In this document: one piece after another, positions 24,115-35,994 of the stretch
How the letters are laid out: each line of letters starts with the position of its first letter
How positions within the stretch are numbered: the stretch's first letter is position 1
Source of the DNA: Datura wrightii
Taxonomy: Eukaryota; Streptophyta; Magnoliopsida; Solanales; Solanaceae
Assembly: GCA_035772735.1 (NCBI GenBank)
Contig: JASDFA010000007.1
Location: 81,293,501-81,357,500 of the forward strand
Direction: 5' to 3'
Length of the DNA stretch: 64,000 nucleotides
Program-made: the position numbers and the translations under genes
The notes under the pieces: generated by a model
What the model saw: only the letters and a program-made list of their open reading frames with translations
Database searches by the model: none
What the model was told of the DNA's origin: nothing

Positions 24115-25516
24115 ATATATTTGATTAAATTTTATATATTGTATAAATTTGATTACATTTTGTTTGTAGGCCAAAAAATTGTGTCGCAACCCAACTCAGG
24201 AGGAGCTATTTTGGGCTACCCACATAAAGAAGAAAAAGAACAAGTCTGATGCAGACACATGGATCGAACAAAGAGCTGAACAAGCCTATGTGAGTTCATA
24301 CATCTTATATATAAATAGTGATATGTTAAGTTTAATTTGAACAATCATATTATACTAACTTCTTTTAATTATGTAGATGAATTATCAATGACTTTTGTCT
24401 GAGTACAGCCAGACTCAGAAAGCCCTAGGTGAGCCGACACAGCCTCCGTCGTATGTCGCTATCAAGATTTGGACTGAAAAAGTGGCAGGGGGGAGGCAAA
24501 AAGGGAGAGTCTACAGCCTAGGATCTAGAAACCCAGTTCGACGAATTTCGTCTGAACTGGAAGGTATTGGTTCTTCTAGCCAGGTCGAGGTGGTTGATGA
24601 TGTTCAAATCGTTGCTATTTCATAAAAGATCGAACAACTTACACGTGCCTTAGCAGATGCCGAGGAAAGACGCATTGCAGAGAGTAGGACAATGTGTCAT
24701 ACCGTCGAGGATCTCAAGGAACAAGTGAACAGCCTCGCTAGTGGAGTACGGAGACAACATGCCCGTTCTCCTCCTTCCTCAGATGACGAAGAGTTTTCGA
24801 CAGATGATGAAAATGTCAAAGAGACACCTTAGTTGTTATGATTATTGTACATTGAAAACAAACTTTTTATATATTTTTTGATATTTTTAAACTTTGTTGA
24901 TAATTTTGGTGGATATTTAGTGTTGTTTTTGATGTTTTAATTCGATAATTACTATGTTATTGATGTTCTTGTTAATTTGGAATTATTTTGGCAGCAATTA
25001 GTGTTGGATATTAGCTGAAATTGAATTGAATTTTAATTTGGCAGGTCGGAATACATAAATTGCATCTTTCTGCTGTTGGTGCATTTGCAAAAAATCGACG
25101 GACAACATTGGTAAAGCCGTCAGTGTTCTGCAAATACACCACTAGCAGAAACACAAAAAACCAACGGTATCCGTCCATATGTTCTTAGTTTTGAAGAACA
25201 TAGCGATGGACACCGCCGGTAAATTTTAAAAATTTTAACTTAAAAAATTAATTAATAATTGAATATTACCGATAGTGTCCGTCAGTAATATTTTTCCTCC
25301 CGTTGGGTAAGGTAACATTTAAAGAACCCACTAAATTAAAATTTACTGAACTAACAGAAGTCAGTCGGTATTAACCGATGCTATCCGTCGGTTTTTTGTT
25401 TCCGATGTGACATATTCCGACGACCCTTCGTCCATCGATTTTTCATCATTTTTGGCCAAAAAATTGATGTTATCCGTCGAAAATGGCCCTCATTTTTTGA
25501 CCAGTTTTTAGTAGTG

Positions 25517-26657
25517 TCAGTTTGACGATAGTTAGTTCTTTGAGGAGTTCAGTTCAGTAATACTTCCTAGTTTAAATTATCAGTTAGTTCTTTAGACGGT
25601 AATGACACTTCTAGATAAGCAGCTCCAACCAATCTTAGAACACCAATTTTCAATTATCCGGTCCTACAGACTCTCAAGTTACTTCCAGATAAGTATTCCT
25701 GACTTAGTCCAGGACCCCAGCTTCGAGCTATCAGCTTAGTAGTCAAGTTAGGATAATCCAGTGGGTGTAGTACTTAGCATCGAGTGGACCGGGGTTTCAG
25801 TGCACCTAAGTTCCCAAAAATACATTGCCACTGTAGGTTATTAGCCCATCGGCCCCCAGACTTGTGATCACCAAGCTCAGCCACTATACCCTGGCAAGGT
25901 ACAGTGGGCTTTCTCTGATGGGGTGTATACATCAGACTCCATGTTTAGCTCACATGGTTATATGTCGGTTATAGACTATCCCACTTGTCAGTACAGTTCA
26001 GCTCAGTTACAGTTCAGTTTAGCTCAGTTTCAATTCAGCTCAGTTCAGTTTAGCTTAGTTCAGTCACTTAGTTTCAGGACATGTTTATAACCATCAGTCA
26101 GGGTCTTTATTGGCCATATTACAGTTATAGCTCAGCTTTTATCAGTATTCAATATCAGTTGGTCATATCATGTTATTTCAGTTCAGCTGTTTATTTTCCA
26201 TGCTTATTGTATATCTCACTTACTCAGTACATTTAAAGTACTGATGTATACTTTCTATGTTGTATCGTATTATAATACAGGTACAGGTTCTCAGTCTCAG
26301 CATCATCAATAGTCCCTCCGACGATTTCAGCAGCAGCAGTCCTTTTGGTGAGTCCTCATCCTCCGAGGATGATATTTGCTTATCAGTTAGTTCTTTACTA
26401 AACAGATTTTAGAGTTAGCTGGGGACTTGTCCCAGCAACTCATCAGTTAGTAGTTGGCTTTCAGACACAGATATTCAGTAGTCAGTATAGTTATGTTTAC
26501 TGTTTCCAAAACAGTTTTATTTGGATATTTATTTTTTCCCAGCTTTCACGTATGTTTACTCAATTTACCAGTGTAATGATAGACCATGGGTTAGCTTGGG
26601 GCCACTTATGGCACCAAGTACCGTGTGTCATCCAAAGTGCAGACTCAGGTCATGACA
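25517..26657 (+). repeat. Distal part of a Tekay-like LTR of another family, cut by the CACTA element
   Basis: It shares the order of the other Tekay-like LTRs near the 3' end: TGTATCGTATTATAATACAG (26262-26281), GGTGAGTCCTCATCCTCCGAGG (from 26338), a GTCCCAGCAACTCATCAG stretch, and a CAGGTCATGACA terminus at 26657. Short CAGTTCAGCTCAGTT-like repeats lie at 25990-26070. The start is missing because the CACTA element inserted into it. No gene is seen. Confidence 0.55.
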
Positions 26658-26825
26658 TAGACTTCTGCTCGTATTAAGATTTATATTTTTCTTCTGCATA
26701 GTTATATTCTCTTTATCATACTATGTATGTGTCATGCGTTAGCTTCGAACCAATCGTAGTCCTAGGTATCCTGTCGTGGTCCGGGGTCCATGCTCAGAAA
26801 TGAAAGAGGATGGAAGTTTACATAT
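26658..26825. other. Short unassigned stretch
   Basis: No coding sequence or clear repeat border is seen. It could be internal sequence of the LTR element ending at 26657, or older host DNA. Confidence 0.3.
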
Positions 26826-27310
26826 TGATAGTTCTTTATCACTACAAAAAGATCCAGAGTTGTTAAACATACATACACATACTCTCATACAACATATCAA
26901 ATAAGGCAAGAACAAAAATGAAATAGAAGGAAGGAGTTTTACCTTGTGTTAAATAGTGAATCGGGGCTTTGAGTTGCTTGTCAAGGACTTACTCTCCCCT
27001 TGACTCTGAACCCAAAACTCAAGACTCAAACTCGAATCAAAAACAAAAGAAAAAAGGGGTGAATAAATAGTTCATATATTTATGTATCCTCCAATCTGTG
27101 TTTGGTAGGTGAAGGAGGTCTTCTATTTATAACAAAGAAAACTAGGGTTTTTGAATTCCAAACCCGCATTTAAAAGGAAATTCAAAGATGAAATTTGAAA
27201 AGGGGTTATAGAAATAGGGAAACAATTAATGGGGAAGACGAGAAAAGAGGAAGAAAAACTCACCATTTTAGAAGTCATTTAAGGTGATGGCCACTGAAAG
27301 TCTGGGATGC

Positions 27311-28968
27311 TGATAATGCTCAAATCACACACCTATAAAAGTATGACACGGACGTTGTTAATAAAGAAACCAACTAGGTTGGGGTCGATCCCATAGGGAA
27401 TATGGTCAGGATGTAGAATAATGCTAGTATTTATGCTTTTAGTACAGTTATTTCCTATTGAGGGGTTTAAAGAAAGAATCAAGTAAGAAAGTGGTAAATA
27501 GTTGTTGTGATCAAGTGTATGCAATTAACTAGGGAAGTGTTCCCCATGGATTCATAACAACTTCGGGTTATTAAACTAGTGATCTATCCCAAAACTTAGC
27601 TTCCAGAACTGATAACATAGATCCATCCAAACGTCTGAGTCGTCCCTATTGGATGATTATACTGAATCACTGGATTAGGTCTTTTGAGTGTTTTCACTTT
27701 AACCATTATCAGTTATTCCAAATTAACTATCCTATGACTACAGCTCAAGTTATTCAATGAAACTTAAAGTTTAAGGCTTTGTTGTTCTTCTCTTTTCCTA
27801 ATCTCTAAATAGGTTCAAGCATGTAGGGAATTCAGGCAAGTCCTAATGTTGCGTACCATTAAGAAACATTTATGATGAAGAGATGAACAATACAAGCATG
27901 CATCTTGGTTTAGAATCACCTTATGTTAACCCTAGTTAGTTAATTCACCATGGTTCTCACAACCCTAGTTGTGGAGATTTTAGTTATTCATGATTGCAAG
28001 AAAAGAATTAGATTTCATGATAGAAACATAATTAACAACTTACAATGATGATTGAAGAAAAACCCAATTAATTATTGCACAATCAAAGTATGAACAACTC
28101 AAGAACAATGAATGAAATCTCAAGAGTAATTCGTGTAGTTGTCTCCAAGTAATGTTAGGAAAATAAAATATCACGATTACACAATAATGAATGGTCCCCC
28201 TAAATAAAATAACCTAAAAAGTATTTGTACAAATAATTGAAAACCATTCCTAAATTAATCAGGGAACTGCCGCCGACCTAACCTACGAGTCGTAGCATGA
28301 AGCTACAAGTCGTGGTTTCCATCCGTACTATGCACTTTAGTCTTGAAAGTTGGTTAACTCCTGGGAGTAGGTACGACTCGTATAATGATGCTACGAGTTG
28401 TATGTTGCATGTCGTAGTCTGATCTTGTAAAGTCTGGCATCCTCTGGAGTTTGTCACGAGTCTATGGAATAGTTCATACATTGATGTTATGACTCATGGT
28501 CTCTATTCATACTCTGGGACATGCAAACTTGAAACACTTACTGGAATTCACCGTAGTTCCTTGTTACGGGTCATATGATGCTCTAATAACTCTTGCATTC
28601 CATTCATACAAGGAACTCAGGCAAGTGCAAGCTTCTAACTCTTTCTATGACTCCTTGGTACGACTCGTACCAAGAGACATACTTGGCCCCATCACTTATG
28701 CATATCCTTTGGATTTTATCATTCATGCAAGGTACGGCTCATACCACCAAGGTATGGCTCGTACCACCAAGGTACGGCTCATACTGAGGACTGCTCTTGG
28801 CCTATTTCTGCACTTTTTCCTTTTAGCTTCCAGAATTCAACTCCAAAATATGATTTTCCTGAAAAAACAAAGAAAAAGCACCTCATATCTGTATAGACAT
28901 ACCTAAGACCATGCATCTTTCCTAAGTCTTAATCGTCGAAAGTGTTGTAAACACATAGAACATCAACA
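27311..28968 (-). repeat. 3' LTR of the second Athila-like element
   Basis: The plus-strand text begins TGATAATGCTCAAATCAC and ends ACATCAACA. The word TACGACTCGTA and variants recur at 28280-28790. It matches the copy at 41807-43377 throughout. Confidence 0.88.
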
Positions 28969-30559
28969 CCCTCAACTTAAGACTTTTTCATATCCTCAGG
29001 CAAACAAAACACAGCTCTAACACGATGCTTAACTAGAAAGTAAAACAGAAGACCTACAACAAAAACATCAAAATTGCACACATGAGCACTTATCAAGTAC
29101 TGACCACTTCTCCATTCAAAACCAAGCTATCTATGCCTACATGCAACCACAAACCATGCCATAAAGGGATATGGCATTCAATTATTAACAGATAACCGAA
29201 CCATCACTAATGTTGTTTAAACAGAATATTGGCAGAATGTAATGCAATCCATGTACCCTCACAGCAAAAGAAGTCCCACACACACTCAAAATGATACATA
29301 TATATATATACAGGACTATCAAGAAAATCTCTCACTCTCCAAAGATTCCAAATACTGCACAGGTGATATCATAGGCTTACCTTTATTTTCTCTACTCTGT
29401 CTTTTTGGATAGTTAATCTAGGATCACTATAGGACTTCTATTGGCTTGTAATGTAGGCCTCGGGTTGGGTATGGTAGATATGGAAATAGTGACTAACCCT
29501 CCTTGGAAATACACAACTTTGGCTCCACTTTTTGTCCTTTCCCCTTTTTTCATTTTTCTCCTCCCTTTTCTCCATTTCATTCCTCTTTCAACTGGTGGAT
29601 GTGATTTTGTTTTCACCTTTCTCTTATTTCCCTTTTTTTATTTAGATTTCTCTTTTTCCTTCTCTTTTTTTTCACACCACACCCATTTTTCATTGACTAA
29701 CTTGTTCTCCTTTTATTTTCCCCATACAACTTACGCACCCCTACAATAGCCACCATCAACTTAGGCATTTTGCCTAAGTTAAGGTTCACAATGTCCAATG
29801 AGGGACCAGGGTCAAAACAGGTCCATTATAAACAAGTGGAAAGGTGAATAGGCTAATCAAAGAAAAATGGTCAATTAATGCTCAAACATTCAGATCAAGG
29901 GATACTGATTTATTTGGTAGGGCGATTTAGGCTAAAAGTGAGCTAGTTCAAAAAGGGTCTATGATCCTTTTCTAACTAACTATCCTATAACCTAACAAAG
30001 ACCAACTAGGTAAGTTTTAGATCACCTACACAACATTGAAATAAGTAAGAACCTCACTCACGCATGGTACAGGTTCGCATCACACACTACCTATCTGGTT
30101 CATGCACAACTAAGCTATAGTTAATCATGCTCTATCAAATACCATAAAAATATCCACATTGTTCATGCTTCACGGTCAACAAACACAACTAACTATACAA
30201 CAAAAACTTTTAGAAAGGTTCATTTTTTTCAACAATTTCAAAACATCAAACATATGTGCATTTATTGGTTGTAAAGTACTCCTAAGCTACTTGGTTGTAA
30301 AGTACTCCTAAGCTACTTCTAGTTTAAAAAACTAAAACATCCTAAACATACTGGTTCTACTATATATTATGTCCGAGGGAAAAAACACGGCAAGAAAAAC
30401 CCTGGGACGAATCAATAGCCCAAAAGACAGATACACCCCCATTTTTGAAAAAACATTCTTTGTCCCTAAAGCAAGGAGATAAAAACTAAGGGAGAAACAT
30501 ACCTATGGCGCTAAGTACTCCTGTCATCCTTTGGAGTAGGGTGTGAAGGCACACTCCCG
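28969..30559 (-). other. 3' non-coding internal region of the second Athila-like element
   Basis: No coding sequence is supported. On the sense (minus) strand 29510-29720 is strongly purine-rich. Bases 29426-29500 match the conserved block at 108-190 of the other family. A short (AT)n run lies near 29298-29313. A direct repeat of about 25 bases (GGTTGTAAAGTACTCCTAAG) occurs near 30266 and 30292. Confidence 0.5.
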
Positions 30560-33432
30560 TCCGCTACAATTATAGTGCCAACGGTAGCCGGCGCACGCAA
30601 TGGTGTGGTGGCGGGGGCGGTGGTCGCCCCCTCAGCAGTCTTGGCCGTCTCAGCGACCTCTATATTTATCTAGTATGAATGTGACTCACCTAAAGGTTCT
30701 TTTCCACAGACAAGCTCTTCGAGTACAGCAGCTGAGCTCCCGGCTCCTCTAGCTCTCTTCTGCAGCTCAAACATGTCCTTTTCATTAGTCTACAGGCTGG
30801 CTATTGTTGCCTGCTTCCGCACCTTTCTTTCTCTTTTCTTCCTCTTCCAAGAGGTCTCCTTATCAACTACCTATGTGGCTCTCTTATTTCCCTCATCTCC
30901 ACCGGTTGACTTTGGAGCCCAGAATTCCCCTAGATCAAGCTCCTCCTCTAGATCATCCTTAAACAGAGACATAGTAGAGGCTGGCAATATGGTTGACTGC
31001 CTAGACGACAACTCGGATACTTGACTATGTAGCGCCCCAAATATCATCTCTCAAGTTCCCCACATCTGGCTGCTCAACTAACCGCTCATTGATTTGAAGC
31101 TCAAAGCTATCTAATCTTCTATGTAGCCCTCTCACAGCCTCCTCAATCTCAGCCTTGACCAAGGCTTGACCTACTCTATCATCACATTGACTATTTTCTC
31201 TGTCAATGTCAGCCTTTTAGCCAGCTTCTAAAGGAAATCATGGGCCTTAGAATGCATCCTAAAGGAATCTACCCCAATGTGGCTAGTAGAGGTGTGGAGG
31301 AAGTATTAGGGGCAGCTGCTATGTGGCCAGCTTCAGTGGCCGATGTATCGCTCTACTCAATGGAGGTGGGGGCATCTAACTGCTCGCCCCCAGCTGGCTA
31401 TGGTGGTGGGACTGCTGCTGGTAATCTAACCTAGCTCACTAAGTTTATCTCATCAACCCAATGTTTGCAGTCTGATTCTCTCCAACTCTGGCATCAACCT
31501 CAACTATCACCACATGTCGGACTCTATGCAGAGTATACATATGAGACTCGGGAACGGAATGGTCGTGCTCAAGCCATAACTCTAACCCATATCTCCTCTA
31601 CTATCACCCTCGGGATGTTAATGGCATATATGGACATGATGCATGCCACTAATGTTGCTCTGTCAGCGATCTGGGTGTTATTATTTGTCGTCGGCGCCAA
31701 CCTGTGGTGAACCAGTGTCCAGCAGTCCTTCACTGTGAAGTTAAGAGAAGCTCTGGTGACCTGCCATCCACTGGTCACCATTCAACTTCCGTTTTATCCT
31801 CAGCAATCACCCAAGTCAACCACCTCACCTGCCTCTGTCTCTCCTCTTAACTCAGCTACTTAACCCTTTTCAGGGCATCAAACCGGTGGTCAAACTCTGT
31901 TGTAGCATCTAGGTCCCTATAATCTGACCTATATAATATTTAGGCAATGGCCCGCTTAGAGCAATTGTAATATCCTGAAAGTGCCTAAGATTAGACCCAG
32001 GATCAAAAATGGAAGTTGGTTGAAAATTGGGAAAAATGTTGTAGGACGGACGACCCAACGGATCGTTGGTCCAACCAATGACCCGTTGGAAGTAGTTGTG
32101 GGAAGTATAGGTCTGGTGAAGTGGAAACAATGAGTGATGTAATGACTCGTGGTTGGGAACAATGAGTCATCATTTGTAATCGTGGTGGGTACTGGACTTC
32201 AGCATTAGGGGATTTAACAGGTCATCCCACAACCCGTTATGAGATGTAATGAGTCATGGTCACGAGTCATTGTGTGGTTTTTCAATATTTCCCCGTGGAC
32301 CTAACGGAAGCTAACCATGACTCGTTGGATGAAGTAACGAGTCATGGTAAGATCATTGGAAGGACCAGTGCAAGATCTTCCGGAGGAAGCAACGATCGAA
32401 TCAACGACCTATTGGATGAAAAGACGACTCATCCTGTTGAGTCTTGGGTTGAAACTGATATCAAGGATTTGGCAATGCAGGTGACGAATAGATACCATGA
32501 GTCATGGTATCCTCCAACGACTCGCTGGTACATCTGTTAGATCTTCCAGTGCAGATTCTTCAGGGTATTTTCGTCATTCCTATGCTCTAAGGTCCTAAAC
32601 TATGTCGTTCAATGTTATTTTCTGAGTGTAATAAGATAGGTTAAGCCCTCCTAGCCTATTCATTCTCATGCATGTAAAGTTAGAAAAGTTTAGATGTGAT
32701 CAAGCTAGTCTTCAAGGTGTTCTTCATCAATTTCCCTTTGGGCTTTCAAGGAGTGGTGATAATTGATCTTACCCAGGTATATAAGGTTATGAATAGGTGT
32801 TTTCTTTCACACCCATGCCCAATCCCTCCTAGTTCATGAAATTTGATCAAAAATCTTATGGGGTTTTGACTTAAATTTTGTGGAATTTCCAATGATCTAT
32901 TAATGAGTTATTTCTTTTGTGATTTATATTATATTTTCTGAATTATGATCAGATTCTACAACTATTTTGATTATAAAATTATTGATTTTGATTTTTACCA
33001 AATTAAGCCTAATTAAGCATGTTCCATGATGAATCGAGTTATGATCTTTACTTCAATTGTTGATATTTATAAACCCATAATGATTTATGATTTCAAATAT
33101 GAATTTATTCAAATACCCATTATGATTTGACGATTTTCAAAGTATATGTATGATCAACAAGTATGCATGAATCATGATTTATGAATTATGTTTTTGGCCA
33201 ACTCACGGGCCTTACCCTCATGGCTAGTTCACGTATTTACAAGCATGTTTATGATTATCATGATTTAACTAGCCCATGAATCTCATGCATAATATAATAT
33301 GAGCACTATATATGTTTTGGGAGTAGTATTTAACACCGAGTAGGTTCAGAGCCTAGGTTCTGTCCCGGATCTCATAACTACGTGCCACCTGTTATACCCT
33401 ATAGTATTCCCAGCACCTAGATGGCCTATTCG

Positions 33433-35994
33433 TGTGTTGATTAAGCATATTTGGAAGCTATACGCGCTAGAGAAAGGCCCGGGGAAAAGACCGGACAAGA
33501 AACCTGTCGAACCATCGCGGAAGGAGCCGAGGCAGAGCCCCTCCGCGATGGCAACGTGTCAAGGAGGTGGAGCCTCCGCATTGGCTCCGTGACACGTTGG
33601 CCTTGTCCAGGCCCAAGTATATAAAGCCTCACTTCGGTTTTAAATCATTTAAAACATAAGAAATTTCCCGAAAACGCAGAGGATCAGAGGAGAACGAAGA
33701 GGGTAAATATATTTTCGTCCGATTACGCTGCCAAACGTAGTCCAAACCCAAATTAACCTCAGGTACCGAGGTATTTAGCAGCAGAGAGCATTCCTACGGA
33801 TTTAGTTTCGCGAAATACGGCCGACGAATCGTCGAGCTACCGGGCTAAGGTAAGTAGAATTACTCCAAACTAGTGTCTATGTGCTCCTAGCTGTGAAGTG
33901 AATACTTCTCCCTTGTGGACTTCTGAAAAATAGCGAGTTTTCGACCGTCTTTCGATAAGCCTAAGTTTAGGCTATAATTATATCGAAAGTGACATTTTTC
34001 TTCAGAATAAAGCTATATTTAGTATTAATTGACGTATATATGAATGCAGTTGGGAGAAATAGCTGGAATACTAAACGAGCCTCGTCTGACAGTCGGGTAA
34101 CTCGAGGTTAAGGTATGTAAAGCCAGTTTCTTTGGCAAGTTAGTAGTTTTAGCCTTGTATAGCACAGTAAACTCCGTAGTAGAATTCCCGGAGTTGAATG
34201 TTAAGTATTGTGCAAGTTCAGTAAATCTGGTTTGCGTTGTTATATCGCATTCAGTCTGAAAGTTAGAAAAGCATGCGCCCAAGGGCAAGTTAGTATTCCA
34301 GATTCAGTATATCCTATTATGTGATTAGCAAGCATGTTGTAGAATAAAAAGAAACAGATTTTCATAATAAAAGTCAGTAAAGAAAGATCAGATAGACAGA
34401 CAGTTATGGCTACAGATTAGCCATTCAGACAGATAGTATCCTGGCTACAGATTAGCCATACAGTTAAATAAAGATTTCAGAATCAGTATAATCAGTAAAG
34501 AGTCAGTGTAATACAGAAAGAGATCAGAATAAGAAATCAGATTTCAGAGTCTTTTTCAGTTATACATGCTTGCTATTTATATGTGCTATTGTTTGTTGAG
34601 ACTTGATGTGGCGTGAGGGCACCTTATTGAGTATCCTCGCTGCCCCTGGGTTGGTAATCGTGTTGGCCACTGAGCGGGTGGGTTTTTCGTCGCTCCAAGG
34701 AGTGGCATGCCATCCCCAGCTTGGACGAAGATGGGATGAATCTTTCCCCATAGCAGTCTGATCAGCATTACAGGTACAGCTCCGGTATCAGATAGCCCTG
34801 TTGAGCAGTGTCCAGGGAATCAGACCCTATCTATTACTGTCTGTACATTTAGTTATTACAGGTGTAGCTCCGGTTTCAGATAGCCCCGTAGAGTGTGTCC
34901 AGGGATCCAGACCCTATCTGTTACTGTCTACACAGGAGTCCTCCGGACCCAGACACGGTTGCTTATATCAGAGGCTATGGCCCGAGCCGGAGACCCAGGG
35001 GGCCGGTAGAGGAGCTCCGAAGTGAGTAGATGAGTGGAGTGACTTATTTTTGGTTGGTTTTGACCCGGGTAGGGGTATATAGATTGATTGCTTGTTTGGC
35101 GTCGTCCGGCTTATGGGGGTTGGTATCGGCTCTTATTTGATATATATGTATATATGTATTTATGTGCTACATGTTAGTTAATAGACAGCAGGCCGCCGTG
35201 ACTACAGACACGCTCTTGCCTATCAGAGCAGAAAGGTTTGATCTAGTTCCTATCTGCCATTCAGATTCAGTTGTCTCCTGCTATTCAGAACTGCTAGTTA
35301 TGTTATTGTATTCAGTTATGTTATTTCAGTACTTTGCATACTCAGTACCAGCGGTACTGACGCCCAGTGGGGCGCTGCATTACTTGCCTGCAGGTACTCA
35401 TAGACGAGGAGGCGATCCCTCGTGATTCTAGCCAGCTATTGAGTATTCAGCTCCTGTCATCCGGAGTCTGATTTCCAGAGGTGTAGCTCTTTTCCTTTTT
35501 GTACAGTACGGGTAGGTCGGGGCCCTGTCCCGATCATTTCTATTGTTATTCCTAGAGGCTTGCAGTCTGTATATATTTCCCTGTGGTCAGTTGAGCCGGT
35601 CGTGTGAGGCCTTGCAGTTTGTTATAGCTATTTAGTATTTCAGTTATGTTGGTCGTGTGTGGCCATAATCAGTCAGTAGAGGTGACCTTGCCGGTCAAGT
35701 AATTATTTAGCGTGCTATTGTTGAGTTACAAAGAACTAGACAGCATGGTGGCCTTGACAGCCCGTATAGGTTTCCCCCATAATAGTATGTTTCTGGTTAG
35801 CTGTTATTACAGGTACAGGTGGCTATAGGCCAGTTGGCCGGAGGCTGTATTTACAGCCGTTATATAGCCCTTTGTTTCCAGAATTCTGAGTTAGAGCCAG
35901 CCAGGCACCAGATGTGCTTAGGCTCAGCAGGTAGCAGTCTAGGTCCTACTAGGGCACCAGGTGCCAGTCATACCCCCCAAGGTGGGGCGTGACA
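33433..35994 (+). repeat. LTR-like insertion of a third type inside the solo LTR
   Basis: It begins TGTGTTGATTAAGC and ends GGTGGGGCGTGACA. No clear 5-bp duplication was found (flanks TCGTG/TCACC at best), so the borders are within a few bases. It has a TATA box at 33618-33626 preceded by opposed GTGTCAAGG / CTCCGTGACACG words, as in the Athila-like LTRs, but the rest differs. Two tandem copies of an 88-bp unit start at about 34773 and 34861, and TGGCTACAGATTAGCCAT occurs twice near 34410-34460. No open frame looks genuine. Confidence 0.55.
33618..33626 (+). promoter_or_regulatory. TATA box of the LTR-like insertion
   Basis: TATATAAAG lies 18 bases after the CTCCGTGACACGTTGG word, matching the promoter layout of the Athila-like LTRs. 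Confidence 0.5.

Larger units (their letters stand above)
13916..24832 (+). pseudogene. CACTA accessory transposase gene (Ptta/En/Spm type), exons around a retrotransposon
   Basis: Exon-like blocks: about 13916-13996, 14097-14212, 14300-14578, 24170-24289 and 24377-24832, most with GT/AG borders. The second contains a YDRPYPSWTEIP-like stretch. The third contains GGSLHT followed by a basic helix. The fourth has NPTQEELFWATHIKKK-like sequence and an acidic Trp motif. The last ends in a likely coiled coil with an acidic tail. These are known features of the transposase-24 family in plant CACTA elements. In-frame stops (for example near 24388 and 24623) make it a pseudogene. The Tekay-like element sits inside the intron 14579-24169. 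Confidence 0.65.
13916..25516 (+). mobile_element. CACTA (En/Spm-like) DNA transposon, right part, interrupted
   Basis: The right terminus is TTTTTAGTAGTG ending at 25516, which reads CACTACTAAAAA on the minus strand, the classic CACTA terminal repeat. Inside it (24900-25510) are direct and inverted CCGTCGGT-type words, typical sub-terminal repeats. The coding part (13916-14578, 24170-24832) resembles the plant Ptta/En/Spm 'transposase 24' family. A Tekay-like element splits it at 14612-24114. The left end is missing because the LTR at 11823-13915 abuts it. Confidence 0.8.

Noticed and set aside
29441..29749. Hydrophobic open frame that might be a membrane protein
   Set aside because: It comes from a pyrimidine-rich tract, the antisense of the purine-rich 3' region of an Athila-like element; the Phe/Leu/Ser bias is compositional.
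33433..35994. Fourth exact target duplication on the nested LTR-like insert
   Set aside because: No convincing 5-bp match was found for any TG start and CA end tried, so its borders are given as approximate.
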